Virus record (IMG/VR): IMGVR_UViG_3300030090_002183
Location: 12,630-62,102 of that record
Strand: one strand, 5' to 3'
Origin: a virus
DNA length: 49,473 nt
Notes under the pieces: model-generated
The model's database searches: none
What the model was told of the DNA's origin: nothing
The model's input: the letters and a program-made list of their open reading frames with translations, nothing else
Part shown: in pieces, positions 23,381 to 32,830 of the stretch
How positions within the stretch are numbered: the first letter of the stretch is position 1
Layout: each line of letters begins with the position of its first letter
Translations under genes and position numbers: made by a program

Positions 23381-26047
23381 TTATTTTTCTTCTATAAGTA
23401 TTTCTTTTTTATATTTATTACCAAATATTCCTCTTTCAGCCATACCTATAAAATCACCTAACTGAACACCAAGTGCTTTTGCATATTCTCTTCCATAGTA
23501 ATTTGACATTGCTGGTTTCATAAGATTACCATTATTTTGTATTTTAAACATTGGTATTAATCTACTTATCTTTTTTTGTCCTTTATCTAGTACAATTGCT
23601 GGATAATATGTCATTGGAATTGGTTGATCTATTGTCCAGGCATCTGGGTCAAAATCATCTGGTTCTACAGGAGTAAAAGTTACTCTTACTCCACTAGCTT
23701 GTTGAACTTCTCTTATATCTTTTGGTATACCACCAAACTCTTCTGATATATCTTCACCATCATATATATCATCTTCATAATCATATACTTTATTTTGAGG
23801 TATTTTATAAATTATAGTTGCATCTGTTTTAGGATGACTTATTAATTCATGTCTTTTAATTTTGCTTTCTATAAATGATTCTGGAAGATTAAACTTTATC
23901 ATTAATTTTCTACTTTCAGGAGTATGAACTAAATCACCATGAGACGTGCTTGCAGTTACACCTGTTCCAATAGTTTTCATTTCTCTTTTCATTAAATTAA
24001 TAACAGCTAATGCTCTATTGTCTTCTAAATCTTTTCTTCTATCAAATGCTAAATTAGCTTCTCGTGTAGACATACTTTGCTTGCCAGTTTCTTGAGTAAG
24101 TTTTTTAATATTCTTTTTTACTTGCGTATAATCTGTATCAAACATTACTAATCCATCAACAATAGTAGCTCCTGGCCCATATCTTGCTTCAACTTCATTT
24201 ACTGGTATATTTTGTCCTACAAAACCAACAGAATCTTCATCTAAAAAATTCATACCAGAAGTATCTGTAGGTATATCATTTATAACTATATCTAATCCTA
24301 AATCACCAAAGCTTTTAATTTGATTATCTAATCCTGGTACTACACTAAGATTTTCAACAACTTGTTCTATATTTTGATTATCTACATTTAGTACTGTAGG
24401 TGCTTCATCTGGTTCTACAAATGTATATGGAGATGGTGTTTCTCTCATACCAGGTTTTCCATATATATCCTGGAATGTTAATGTTCTATATGATTTCTCA
24501 ATAAGTTTATTTGCATCTACACCAAACGTGTTTCTTCTAAATTCTTCAAAAGAAATTTTTTTACCACCTTGCTCCCATCTTTTAAACTCTTTTAATTTAG
24601 ATGTAATAAATTTAGCTTCTTGATCTATATCTTGAATCATTCCTTCTTTTTCAAATAAAGCTACATAACTACCTATTTGTCTCCAAAATTCTGCTGTTTC
24701 ACTATCAAGTCGTACTTTATTACCTTTTCCATCATATATCATTCTATACATACCTTTGGCATCTTGTTCACCTAACTCTCTAGTAAAATCAGAAAATACA
24801 AACCACATTAATTCTCTAGTTGTATCATCTGTTATATTACCAATAGCTGTATACACGTCTTTCAAACCAACATTTTGACCATTAATAAGTTTAAATATTC
24901 TTTCATAAGCAATAGCAATTGGATCACTAAGTCTTTCTTTTTCTGATAAGTCTGGATCAACTCTAACAGCAAGCTGACCAAGTACCATTCTCATAAAACT
25001 ATTTTTTAAATATTCTGGCATATCTGCTGTTCTTCTAGTTAATTCTTCTGCAATCGTCATTTTGTTTGCAAAATTACCTTGTGTAATATCTAATTCTGTT
25101 TGACTATATATTTTAGCATATTCTGTAACAATTTCATCTGTTGCTACAGTTTCTTGTGCTAACAATAAATTATTTAATTCCATAGAATGTTTACCCATTA
25201 AAGGTGCATCAGCTCCACCTTCACTTAATCTATCTATTTGACTTCTAATTTTATTTAAAACTTGTATTCTTTCTTCACCTTTTAATAAATTACCAGCTAC
25301 ATCTTTTTGATATTGTCTAATTGATTTTTCAATAGTTTGATATAAAACTAAACTTTCAACTTGTTCAGCGTCACCAGGATCACTTATTTGTTTTAAGAAA
25401 TTTATATTCGATTGTTGATTACTAGTTAATTCTTGTAAAGTAGCATTATCTGCTTCAGACATTTCAGCGTTTGGATCATTACCATACTTATCTTGTAAGT
25501 CTAAAATTTTTCTAGTATCAGAAATAATAGATTGTTCTAAATCAAACTTCTTTTGAGATACATCTCTTTTAAATTCTACTTGATCTCTTTTTGCATCAAT
25601 TGATGAAAAAGTTTTATTTTTTGTAGCATTAATATAATTTAATTCAGCACTAGTATATTTTTGTTCTGATAGCCAGTTTTCATAGTCTTGTTTAGCTGGT
25701 GTAATAACTACTGATTCTATGTCTTCAAATGGTATTCTATTTTCAGTTATAGTACCATCTGCGTTTTGAGTTGGAGCAAACTGTCCTTGTCCTAATAAAG
25801 CATCTTGTTGTTGTTTTTCTACATCTACTAGAAACTCATCTGTTTTTTTATCAAAAGCAACTCTTCTTGCTCTTGAATCTAATTCATTTTTTGTTTTAAG
25901 AACTTGTTGAATTGATGATCCAACTTTTTCTGCTGCGTCTGCTAGTGCTTTTCCTGGTAGTCCAGCTGTTCTAATACTACCTTCTACAGCTCCAGACTCA
26001 GCTGATGGTTTTACTTGTTGATTATATTTTTTAAGTTGTATGGCCAT
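23381..26047 (-). CDS. Internal virion/ejection protein (T7 gp15-like position)
   Basis: 888 residues, preceded by AGGAGAATTAAT. Mainly charged helices with a coiled-coil-like N-terminal third (KNELDSRARRVAFDKKTDEF) and no membrane segment, like T7 gp15. Its place between the gp14-like and giant ejection genes supports a role in the periplasmic ejection tube. Sequence alone is too diverged for a firm domain match. Confidence 0.7.
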   Translation of the reverse strand: MAIQLKKYNQQVKPSAESGAVEGSIRTAGLPGKALADAAEKVGSSIQQVLKTKNELDSRARRVAFDKKTDEFLVDVEKQQQDALLGQGQFAPTQNADGTITENRIPFEDIESVVITPAKQDYENWLSEQKYTSAELNYINATKNKTFSSIDAKRDQVEFKRDVSQKKFDLEQSIISDTRKILDLQDKYGNDPNAEMSEADNATLQELTSNQQSNINFLKQISDPGDAEQVESLVLYQTIEKSIRQYQKDVAGNLLKGEERIQVLNKIRSQIDRLSEGGADAPLMGKHSMELNNLLLAQETVATDEIVTEYAKIYSQTELDITQGNFANKMTIAEELTRRTADMPEYLKNSFMRMVLGQLAVRVDPDLSEKERLSDPIAIAYERIFKLINGQNVGLKDVYTAIGNITDDTTRELMWFVFSDFTRELGEQDAKGMYRMIYDGKGNKVRLDSETAEFWRQIGSYVALFEKEGMIQDIDQEAKFITSKLKEFKRWEQGGKKISFEEFRRNTFGVDANKLIEKSYRTLTFQDIYGKPGMRETPSPYTFVEPDEAPTVLNVDNQNIEQVVENLSVVPGLDNQIKSFGDLGLDIVINDIPTDTSGMNFLDEDSVGFVGQNIPVNEVEARYGPGATIVDGLVMFDTDYTQVKKNIKKLTQETGKQSMSTREANLAFDRRKDLEDNRALAVINLMKREMKTIGTGVTASTSHGDLVHTPESRKLMIKFNLPESFIESKIKRHELISHPKTDATIIYKIPQNKVYDYEDDIYDGEDISEEFGGIPKDIREVQQASGVRVTFTPVEPDDFDPDAWTIDQPIPMTYYPAIVLDKGQKKISRLIPMFKIQNNGNLMKPAMSNYYGREYAKALGVQLGDFIGMAERGIFGNKYKKEILIEEK

Positions 26048-26049
26048 TA

Positions 26050-26637
26050 TTAATTCTCCGTCATTCTAAATCCTGTTTGGTCTTGATAACCACCACTACT
26101 TCCAGTACCAATTCCTGTTCCTCCTCCAGGAGATTGTAGTTTATATGCTTGTGATAAATTATAAGCTGTTCCTATACCTGATAAGAATGTACCAGCTGCA
26201 CCTAATTTAGAAGTATATCTAGCAACTCTACCTTCATAAATAGATTGTTGTGCTTTTGATTCTCCACCTAACTGTGCAATATCTGACTGACGTTTTAATT
26301 CTAATTGATCTAAACTCATTAATGCAGCTTCATCAGCTAATGCTAATAAATCTGTTCCAGCTATCATACCACCTGTACCAGATACAGCTGCTTGTTGCAT
26401 ACCTCTTAATTGTCTTTGGTCCCTTGCAAGTCTTCTAGCTCTTTCAGATATAGCCATTGATTCAGCATCTGCTTGTTGTCTAGCTACTTGAGCATTATAC
26501 TTAGCCATTGCTTCTTGTGCTTTACCAGATTGATATTGACCATAAGCTGATATACCAGCTCCAACTGCTGCAGTTCCAGCTGCTACTGTTGCTGCTGTTG
26601 TACCTAATGCTGCTGCTGTTGCTGTAAATATTGCCAT
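26050..26637 (-). CDS. T7 gp14-like internal virion protein
   Basis: 195 residues. Begins with an Ala/Thr/Gly-rich hydrophobic helix (residues about 5-35), continues with YGQYQSGKAQEAMAKYNAQV and a long amphipathic helix (ARRLARDQRQLRGMQQAAVS), and ends Gly-rich. This is the standard pattern of gp14-type ejection proteins that insert into the outer membrane. Two bases separate it from the gp15-like gene. Confidence 0.8.
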   Translation of the reverse strand: MAIFTATAAALGTTAATVAAGTAAVGAGISAYGQYQSGKAQEAMAKYNAQVARQQADAESMAISERARRLARDQRQLRGMQQAAVSGTGGMIAGTDLLALADEAALMSLDQLELKRQSDIAQLGGESKAQQSIYEGRVARYTSKLGAAGTFLSGIGTAYNLSQAYKLQSPGGGTGIGTGSSGGYQDQTGFRMTEN

Positions 26638-27035
26638 TATATAATCCTCATCATATTAATCATATCTCGATCTGTTGCTTTAAAATTATGTTTACCATAC
26701 AATTTAACTAAACTTTTTTTATTAACAGAAGTCATTAAAAATTTAAGCTTCAATATTTTTGATAGTAAAGCTGCTTCTTCTACTAATAATTTTACAGTTT
26801 TTAAACTTTCTTTATTTGTATTTTGTGGATTAGTTACCATCCATTCCATCCATCCTATTGGAGAAGTTTGGTCAGCATATACCCATACACCACCAAAAAT
26901 GTAATCATCAGTATTATTAACGCAAACAACTCCTGTAATGGGGAGTATGATTTCTGGGACAGCTTCCCAATCATGTCCTTTCCAATAAGTAACAAATTTA
27001 TGATAGTCTTCATTTTTATATCCTCTACAAAACAT
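26637..27035 (-). CDS. GNAT-like protein in the tail cluster (T7 gp13-type position)
   Basis: 132 residues from ATG 27035, chosen for the GGAGGATAAT upstream; the frame is open farther but without a site. WMVTNPQN followed by VKLLVEEAALLSKILKLKFL and KSLVKLYGKHNFKATDRD resembles the acetyl-CoA-binding and C-terminal parts of small GNAT folds found in podovirus tail clusters. It may help assemble the ejection proteins, as gp13 does. Enzymatic activity is unproven. Confidence 0.6.
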   Translation of the reverse strand: MFCRGYKNEDYHKFVTYWKGHDWEAVPEIILPITGVVCVNNTDDYIFGGVWVYADQTSPIGWMEWMVTNPQNTNKESLKTVKLLVEEAALLSKILKLKFLMTSVNKKSLVKLYGKHNFKATDRDMINMMRII

Positions 27036-27036
27036 A

Positions 27037-29331
27037 TTATCCTCCCTCTGCAACTACCCATAATGCTAAGCTGATAACAGTCATAGGATAAGGTAAATCT
27101 TGTTTTACTTCAAGTATTTTTTCTCTAGTCCAGTCATTACGAATAAAGAATTTAAACTGTCCTGTTTCTACATTTATAGGCTGTCCTGTTATGTCACTTG
27201 TATTTAATACTGGCAAACTAGTTAACTGTTTATTAAACTCTCCTACCTTTGCACCTTTTGTATTTCTAAATCTTAATATTGCTTTAGTTAAACCTTTAAC
27301 CCTGGAGTTAGGTAATCGTTGAGCTAAAGTAGGTTCTATAGGTAAGGTCCTCATAATACTATCATATTTTAAACCAGCTACAATAGTGCTTGATTTTTTA
27401 TCAATAGTAATTGATCCTCCAGATACAGTTTGTTCTGAATGAAAATTATCATCAGATACAACTTGTACTTTTTTACCTTCTAAATGTCCTAATCCAGAAA
27501 CAGAAGTTATATTAGTACCTGTAGCTTTTACTCCACTATCTACAAACCAATTTAAATCTCTTATAGGTTTAAATTTTTCTACACAATAAACAGGAGAAGC
27601 ATTTGTACCTCTGTTAACACATAACCATATAGAATCATCAGCAGTACCAGATACAGCTGCACCACTTACAATATCACCATCAGTTGTTAATCTGGACCAT
27701 CCAATAACTTCTTGGTTTCTTTCATATAATAATGAAGCCATATCTCCATCATTTTTAACACACCAGAATACTTGATTTGGTTGTTTTTGTAAAAATGTTT
27801 CAACTACACCAACATTATCTGTTCCTTCTAATATAACATCACTTAATACATTTAAATCATTTGATTGAAAAGATGCTGTGTTTGAATTAAATATTAACTC
27901 TCGTATTTTAAAATTATCTTTTTGTGTATACAAAACAGCGTTACCAGCAAGAAAGCCTTGCATAGTAGATGATCCAAAAGCATTTTCTGGAATAGTTTTT
28001 ATGTTAGTTGCTGTTACTATTTCATCTGTTGTACTAGCTGGTGATACATTTATTATTGACCCTGATGTACCAGCAAATAAATTTTCTTTTGATTCTAAAA
28101 ATCTTGTAGCTTCTGGAGAGTTAGGTACTCTTTTTATTGCAAGGTCTCCGAAACTGCCTTGTAAATTATTAAAGAAATCACCAGATACACTACCATAAAT
28201 TGTTCCTGGTTCTGCTGTTGTTCCAGAAAAAAATAATCTATTTTGAAAAAATGATGATGTTCTAGGAAAACCATTATCAACACTAAACGCACCTAATGAC
28301 CAATCTGTTGTAGCATCTGTGCTAATTATTTTACTTACTATTGTACCTGTAACTACAGTATCTGAAGTAAAACCTGTTACTTTCATAATACCTTCTGCAT
28401 ATATAGATTCAGCAGATAATTGAAAATCCATTCCATCAGTTGATACAATACTTTCTCTTTTTAATCTAATTAAAGTAGTTGCACCTTCTGTTAATGGAGA
28501 ATTAAAAATAAAGTTTTTACTAGCTACACCTGTTGTATCAAACTGTGCAAAAACATCAAACGTAACACCATTATCTGTAGATCGTTCTAATGTTATAGTA
28601 CCTGTCCATGTGCCATCTGTTTCTAGTTTCCAATCAGAAAAAGAAACATCTAGCTCTGATGATGTGCCCGTTCCTGTTAATGCTGATCCTGTAACTCTTT
28701 TAGTTGATCCACTTCTAGGATGACGTACTTTGATAAAAGTTTCTTTATTTGTAGTGGCCATTGTACTTGTAAATAAACTAGCACTAGCAGTAAGAGTTGC
28801 ACTACCACCTACAGTTAATGTACCAGATGGTGTTATTGTTGTAGTTGTAGTATTTTCATCAAGAAAATGTGGATAAATAAAATCTATTGCTGATATACCA
28901 AAAGTAGGACCAGTAGTTAATCTTTGTAATTGCTGTGGAGGATGATTAGGATGTGTAAGAATTAATGTATCAAATCTTGATATAAATTGTATATCTCTAA
29001 TCTCTGCTTGAAGATATGGTACTGTACCAGTAACAGCATAACTTGTACCAGCAGAATCAAACACTCTAGCATAAGTATTACCTATTTCTACTACATAAAC
29101 CACATCAGTAGAAAATTCAAAAGGTATTAATCTAGCAGCTGCACTACCATTACCATTATTTGTTTTAGCTATAAATTCTGTTCCTGGTCTTCTTTCTACA
29201 CCACCTTGAGGAAGTATAGTAAAGTTTTCTAAATGACTAACACCTTTTTTATATATTTGTAGATCGGTACGACCATCCATATTTGGTGATAGTTCGCCAG
29301 AATTAAAAGCTGTTGTATAAGCTATAGCCAT
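27037..29331 (-). CDS. Tail tubular protein B (T7 gp12-like)
   Basis: 764 residues. Begins with the typical FNSGELSPNMDGRTDLQIYK and ENFTILPQGGVERRPGTEFI, the signature of podovirus tail nozzle proteins, followed by a beta-rich body with S/T-rich insertions. Near the end a DNWTRE-type segment and hydrophobic strand complete the usual architecture. Length matches gp12 (about 790). It is coupled to the tail tubular A gene (overlapping ends at 29331). Confidence 0.9.
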   Translation of the reverse strand: MAIAYTTAFNSGELSPNMDGRTDLQIYKKGVSHLENFTILPQGGVERRPGTEFIAKTNNGNGSAAARLIPFEFSTDVVYVVEIGNTYARVFDSAGTSYAVTGTVPYLQAEIRDIQFISRFDTLILTHPNHPPQQLQRLTTGPTFGISAIDFIYPHFLDENTTTTTITPSGTLTVGGSATLTASASLFTSTMATTNKETFIKVRHPRSGSTKRVTGSALTGTGTSSELDVSFSDWKLETDGTWTGTITLERSTDNGVTFDVFAQFDTTGVASKNFIFNSPLTEGATTLIRLKRESIVSTDGMDFQLSAESIYAEGIMKVTGFTSDTVVTGTIVSKIISTDATTDWSLGAFSVDNGFPRTSSFFQNRLFFSGTTAEPGTIYGSVSGDFFNNLQGSFGDLAIKRVPNSPEATRFLESKENLFAGTSGSIINVSPASTTDEIVTATNIKTIPENAFGSSTMQGFLAGNAVLYTQKDNFKIRELIFNSNTASFQSNDLNVLSDVILEGTDNVGVVETFLQKQPNQVFWCVKNDGDMASLLYERNQEVIGWSRLTTDGDIVSGAAVSGTADDSIWLCVNRGTNASPVYCVEKFKPIRDLNWFVDSGVKATGTNITSVSGLGHLEGKKVQVVSDDNFHSEQTVSGGSITIDKKSSTIVAGLKYDSIMRTLPIEPTLAQRLPNSRVKGLTKAILRFRNTKGAKVGEFNKQLTSLPVLNTSDITGQPINVETGQFKFFIRNDWTREKILEVKQDLPYPMTVISLALWVVAEGG

Positions 29332-29951
29332 TAAAACCTCGGAGTATCTTCATATCTTGATAAAAGCATTTCGCTTTCTGGTTGACTATAATCACTACTT
29401 TCAAAAGTATCTATGCTTCTTGCATATGGTAGGACCACTTGTTCTAATTCTTTTAATATAGAATTTTCTATCTTATCATCAAGTTGCATAGGATATGCTA
29501 ACTTCAAAGCTAGTTTTAGTATTACTACTTGTGCAGCTAAAGAATCTAAATGTGTAATATCTGCTGGAACAGCAGCATATTTAATATAAATCTTTTCTGT
29601 ATCACACAGAATATTTTTTCCCTCAATAACATATTTTAATCTATCATTATAAGCATTGTCATTATCAAATACATCTATAACTCTAATACAATCATTAGGT
29701 AGTAAGAATGCAAATTTATATTCAAAAGTTGGTGCATCACTTAACTTAACAGGTATAGCTCTTTTTTTACATGAATTAAAAGGATATACTCTAATAGATT
29801 CTTCTAAGGCTTGATCAAAAAATACGTTGCATAAAGATGCACTTCGTATGTGTGCTTCTGTTGAAGAGGATGATGTATCTAGTGAAGCAATCATATCAGC
29901 TCCTACTTTTAAGAGTGCTTGATTGCAAATATCTATTTTAGTAAGTGCCAT
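29331..29951 (-). CDS. Tail tubular protein A (T7 gp11-like)
   Basis: 206 residues beginning MALTKIDICNQALLKVGADM, then EESIRVYPFNSCKKRA and KYVIEGKNILCDTEKIYIKY, typical of the gp11 gatekeeper that joins portal and nozzle. Ribosome binding site AGGAGAAAT. A terminator hairpin lies just upstream, so it probably depends on read-through or a promoter within the leader. Confidence 0.88.
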   Translation of the reverse strand: MALTKIDICNQALLKVGADMIASLDTSSSSTEAHIRSASLCNVFFDQALEESIRVYPFNSCKKRAIPVKLSDAPTFEYKFAFLLPNDCIRVIDVFDNDNAYNDRLKYVIEGKNILCDTEKIYIKYAAVPADITHLDSLAAQVVILKLALKLAYPMQLDDKIENSILKELEQVVLPYARSIDTFESSDYSQPESEMLLSRYEDTPRF

Positions 29952-29960
29952 ATTTCTCCT

Positions 29961-30008
29961 AAAAAAAGTAGGTCTTACACTAACCGAGAAGGATGGTTAG
30001 ATGCCTAC
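29961..30008 (-). terminator. Terminator after the decoration-type gene
   Basis: Minus-strand hairpin with GTAGG and CTAACC arms pairing to GGTTAG and CCTAC, followed by seven T (29967-29961). It lies between the 30020-30514 gene and tail tubular A, and would lower expression of tail genes relative to the capsid. Confidence 0.75.
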
Positions 30009-30019
30009 CGAATTACATA

Positions 30020-30514
30020 TTATTTGTTAACGTAGTAGAAAACTTTTCCACTAAATGTTTTACTTGCATCAAGACCAGCGTTAGCAGTAGTTATTGTAAC
30101 AAGACCAATGTCTGTTGCTGGAACTTCAGCTTGTGCCCATCCTGTATGTAATGCAAATGCAGCATTAAGACCTTCAGTACCTTCAATACCAGCGGCCTTA
30201 CCGATAGTTGTTCCATCAATCTTTGGAATTAAATCCAAAGTTGTACCACTACTTAAAGCAGCAGAACCATTGATAGTAAAATTTAAAACAACTGCATCTT
30301 TACCAAGAACTAACAAGTCTAGGACATCTCCTGTACCTGTATTACTTCCATTACTGATAGTAAATTTAGCTGTTCTAACTTGTGCTGCATTAGTAGTAGC
30401 ATCAAATAATCTTTGATCTCCTTCTAAAACAGAAGAACTAGTTATTGCGTCTGCAGCAGTACCTGAAGTACCACCATAAACTTCAATAACTTCATTTGAA
30501 CGTATGTTTGCCAT
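30020..30514 (-). CDS. Probable capsid decoration or head fibre-like protein
   Basis: 164 residues, rich in G, S, T, A and V, with beta-strand periodicity and few charges (NEVIEVYGGTSGTAADAITS at the start). It directly follows the capsid gene under the same promoter, with a terminator behind it, so high expression is expected. That fits a head decoration protein. No specific family recognised. Confidence 0.6.
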   Translation of the reverse strand: MANIRSNEVIEVYGGTSGTAADAITSSSVLEGDQRLFDATTNAAQVRTAKFTISNGSNTGTGDVLDLLVLGKDAVVLNFTINGSAALSSGTTLDLIPKIDGTTIGKAAGIEGTEGLNAAFALHTGWAQAEVPATDIGLVTITTANAGLDASKTFSGKVFYYVNK

Positions 30515-30529
30515 AATTTAATCTCCTAA

Positions 30530-31504
30530 TTAAGCAGCTTCGTTTACACCGATTTGAACAACTTTCTTTTCTTCCATACGAACAGCACCTGTTCTCATAC
30601 AAGAGTAAGCGTAGTAGTTAAATCTCTTATCGTCACGTTTGCTAATCTCTGTCATAATTTGAGGATTAGTAACTTGACGCACGGCAGATCGTGTATATGC
30701 AACACAACCTCTGATATTTGCAGCAGTTCCACCACCACTAGCAGCAACAGGAAGATCAGTAGTAGCACCCCAAGAAAGGTTTGCTAAATGATTTGTTCCA
30801 GCTGGAGCACCAGCATCATTTAAGAATGGTAGCTGGTTAGACTTAATGATTTCAAACCCAAAAAATGTGTTCAAATCGCCATTAACTAAAGACTTAACAT
30901 TGTTATAGTCAATAGAAGCAGCAGTTGTATCAGTTAATAAGTCTTGTAATGATTTAGGACTTACAGCAAGGTATGGTTTATTTAGTGGATCAGAAAGATC
31001 AATACCAAATGATTCCATGATTTCTCTTGCTTGTGCAATTTTAGCGATAGTAAGACCTGTGCTATTGTGAGCAATTTTATTGTCAGCATCTAGAACAGCA
31101 GTACCACTTCCTGTTTTACCAGTTTGTGCAGTACCAAATAGTCCTTTTAAGAACTCAATGTCATACTTACGCATAAGTGCAGTTACTTGTTGCTGAACAT
31201 ATTCTGATTCAGGATTTACAAGCATTTGTACTTTGTCGAACTTATCTAACATTAATCCAACGTCATACGCAGTAGCTGTAACTCTACGTCTGTCGTGAGA
31301 TATGTCATTTTCAGGAGAAGCAGCATATCGAGAAGTAACTTCTTCTGCGAAAACTGATCCTAACTGATCGTAATATTTTTCTTCACCTTCGATAGATTCT
31401 TCGAGGTGTGTGCCTTTGAACTTTCCACCCATAGTTTGAGTAAGAAGATCAAGAGTAGCACCATACTGCTTTACGAATGCAGTTGTTATACTAGTTGAAG
31501 CCAT
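30530..31504 (-). CDS. Major capsid protein (T7-like)
   Basis: 324 residues with a strong AAAAGGAGATGTTAAA site. The N-terminal FVKQYGATLDLLTQTMGGKF, VTSRYAASPENDISHDRRRV and the C-terminal VAYTRSAVRQV followed by a D-K-R-F-N-Y-Y-A-Y segment fit HK97-fold capsids of T7-like phages, and the length is close to T7 gp10A (345). Upstream are a dedicated promoter and a structured leader; scaffold and portal genes precede it. Confidence 0.9.
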   Translation of the reverse strand: MASTSITTAFVKQYGATLDLLTQTMGGKFKGTHLEESIEGEEKYYDQLGSVFAEEVTSRYAASPENDISHDRRRVTATAYDVGLMLDKFDKVQMLVNPESEYVQQQVTALMRKYDIEFLKGLFGTAQTGKTGSGTAVLDADNKIAHNSTGLTIAKIAQAREIMESFGIDLSDPLNKPYLAVSPKSLQDLLTDTTAASIDYNNVKSLVNGDLNTFFGFEIIKSNQLPFLNDAGAPAGTNHLANLSWGATTDLPVAASGGGTAANIRGCVAYTRSAVRQVTNPQIMTEISKRDDKRFNYYAYSCMRTGAVRMEEKKVVQIGVNEAA

Positions 31505-31519
31505 TTTAACATCTCCTTT

Positions 31520-31650
31520 TTAATAATTGGCTAATTAATTTACACGACTAATCGGCTCTGATTATCTCCTAAAGGAGGTCTTGCCTGCCAGTTTACGTCT
31601 GGTTCGACGACAACTTACAGAGGTCTTAAAAGATTGTCTCTTTCGTTAAA
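31520..31650 (-). promoter_or_regulatory. Structured leader of the capsid mRNA
   Basis: The 150-base leader carries several hairpins: CCAG with CTGG around ACGTAAA, TAATC with GATTA around AGAGCC, and CTCCT with AGGAG. AAGACCTC occurs twice. It may stabilise the abundant capsid messenger. The GGTTCGA on the plus strand is not part of a tRNA. Confidence 0.4.
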
Positions 31651-31654
31651 AAAA

Positions 31655-31684
31655 TTTGTACTAAAAGTAAATCTTAGCTGTCAA
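31655..31684 (-). promoter_or_regulatory. Promoter of the capsid operon
   Basis: Minus strand TTGACA (31684-31679), 18-base spacer, TACAAA (31660-31655). It is preceded by TAGC, resembling the tail fibre promoter. It lies between the scaffold and capsid genes. Confidence 0.6.
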
Positions 31685-31692
31685 GCTAAAAA

Positions 31693-32562
31693 TTACAAAT
31701 CATCTCCAAGCTTATCCATAAGGTCCTGTCTCTTTTGTGCAATATGAGGAGGTATAGGCTGTCCTTTTTTAAGATACTCTGTTACATCTATATTAACTTC
31801 AGCTAATTGATCACGAATACCAGCTTGTGTTTTAGTTTGTAAATGACCTATCTCTGGATCATCAGCAAATCTGTTTGCAATATTACCAAGAGTAATAGCT
31901 AATGTTGGTTCATTTAAGATTCCAGATTGTTTGGCCCATTCAATATGTTCGTCTTCCATACCATTATTTCTTAACAAACCTTCAATGCTTTTATTCATAC
32001 CATCATAGGATTCACCCCATGCTTTTTTTAGCTCGTCAGTTTTTTCTTTTTCAGCTGTTTCAAAAGCTTCTTTAGTTTGTAAAGTTGTATTAGCTGCTCT
32101 TTCTAAATACCAATCAACTAATCCTTCTGCTTGATCTGCATTAGCACCTATTTTAAAGATTTCTTTTTTAAACTCTTCAATAGCAGTTGCATATGCACTA
32201 GCAGCATCTTGACCAACTATATCAGCAAAATCCTGGTTAATACTAAAATCATATCCTTCAACATTTTCAGGTCTACCTAGCTTTGAATAAAAATCATTCC
32301 ATTCATCTTCTGAAGCATCTGATTTAGGAATATCACCTTTTTTACCAGCAAAACTTTGTAGCTCTTTAATATACTGACCTACTTCGTTTGCATTTTTGCC
32401 TTGTAAGTTTTTCCAAAAACCAGCTCCCTTTACATCTTCATCATCTATTTGTTCTAACATAGAATCAACAAATGCAACTGAACCGGCATCTTGTTCTGTG
32501 GTTTCTTCAACAGGTGTTTCTACTACTTCTTCAGTAGACTCTACTACTTCTTCTTCACTCAT
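31693..32562 (-). CDS. Capsid assembly (scaffolding) protein
   Basis: 289 acidic, mostly helical residues (starting SEEEVVESTEEVVETPVEET; later AETAEK- and KKAWGE-type helices, with WKNLQGKN near residue 47). This composition and its place between portal and capsid are typical of T7 gp9-type scaffolds that guide procapsid assembly and then leave. Length is close to T7 gp9 (307). Ribosome binding site GAGGAGGATACTA lies within the preceding gene. Confidence 0.85.
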   Translation of the reverse strand: MSEEEVVESTEEVVETPVEETTEQDAGSVAFVDSMLEQIDDEDVKGAGFWKNLQGKNANEVGQYIKELQSFAGKKGDIPKSDASEDEWNDFYSKLGRPENVEGYDFSINQDFADIVGQDAASAYATAIEEFKKEIFKIGANADQAEGLVDWYLERAANTTLQTKEAFETAEKEKTDELKKAWGESYDGMNKSIEGLLRNNGMEDEHIEWAKQSGILNEPTLAITLGNIANRFADDPEIGHLQTKTQAGIRDQLAEVNIDVTEYLKKGQPIPPHIAQKRQDLMDKLGDDL

Positions 32563-32830
32563 TAGTATCCTCCTCTATGGGTTTCATATTTATTTGATTT
32601 TTAATTGCTAATATGACATTTCTTAGTGCATTCATTTTTGCTTCTATTACAGGATCATTGTATTCTGTTTGATCTTGCCATTTGCAAACGCCTACTAGAA
32701 ACTTCATTATTAATAACGCATTATTATTTGATGGATCGAAAAGGTCTACAAAAGCTTTTCTAGTTTCTTCTGATAAATCCTTCTCGTTATCCCACTCAAA
32801 ATCGTAGGTAACTTTATCTATTATGTCCAT
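32555..32830 (-). CDS. Hypothetical protein between portal and scaffold
   Basis: A 91-residue acidic protein (YDFEWDNEKDLSEETRKAFV at the start, helical C-terminal half). Coupled at both ends, overlapping the scaffold start by eight bases. Small genes occur at this place in many podoviruses; the function is not known. Confidence 0.65.
   Translation of the reverse strand: MDIIDKVTYDFEWDNEKDLSEETRKAFVDLFDPSNNNALLIMKFLVGVCKWQDQTEYNDPVIEAKMNALRNVILAIKNQINMKPIEEDTNE

Noticed and set aside
31590-31625. GGTTCGA resembling a tRNA T-loop
   Set aside because: No flanking five-pair T stem, no anticodon or acceptor arms; better explained as part of the capsid leader.
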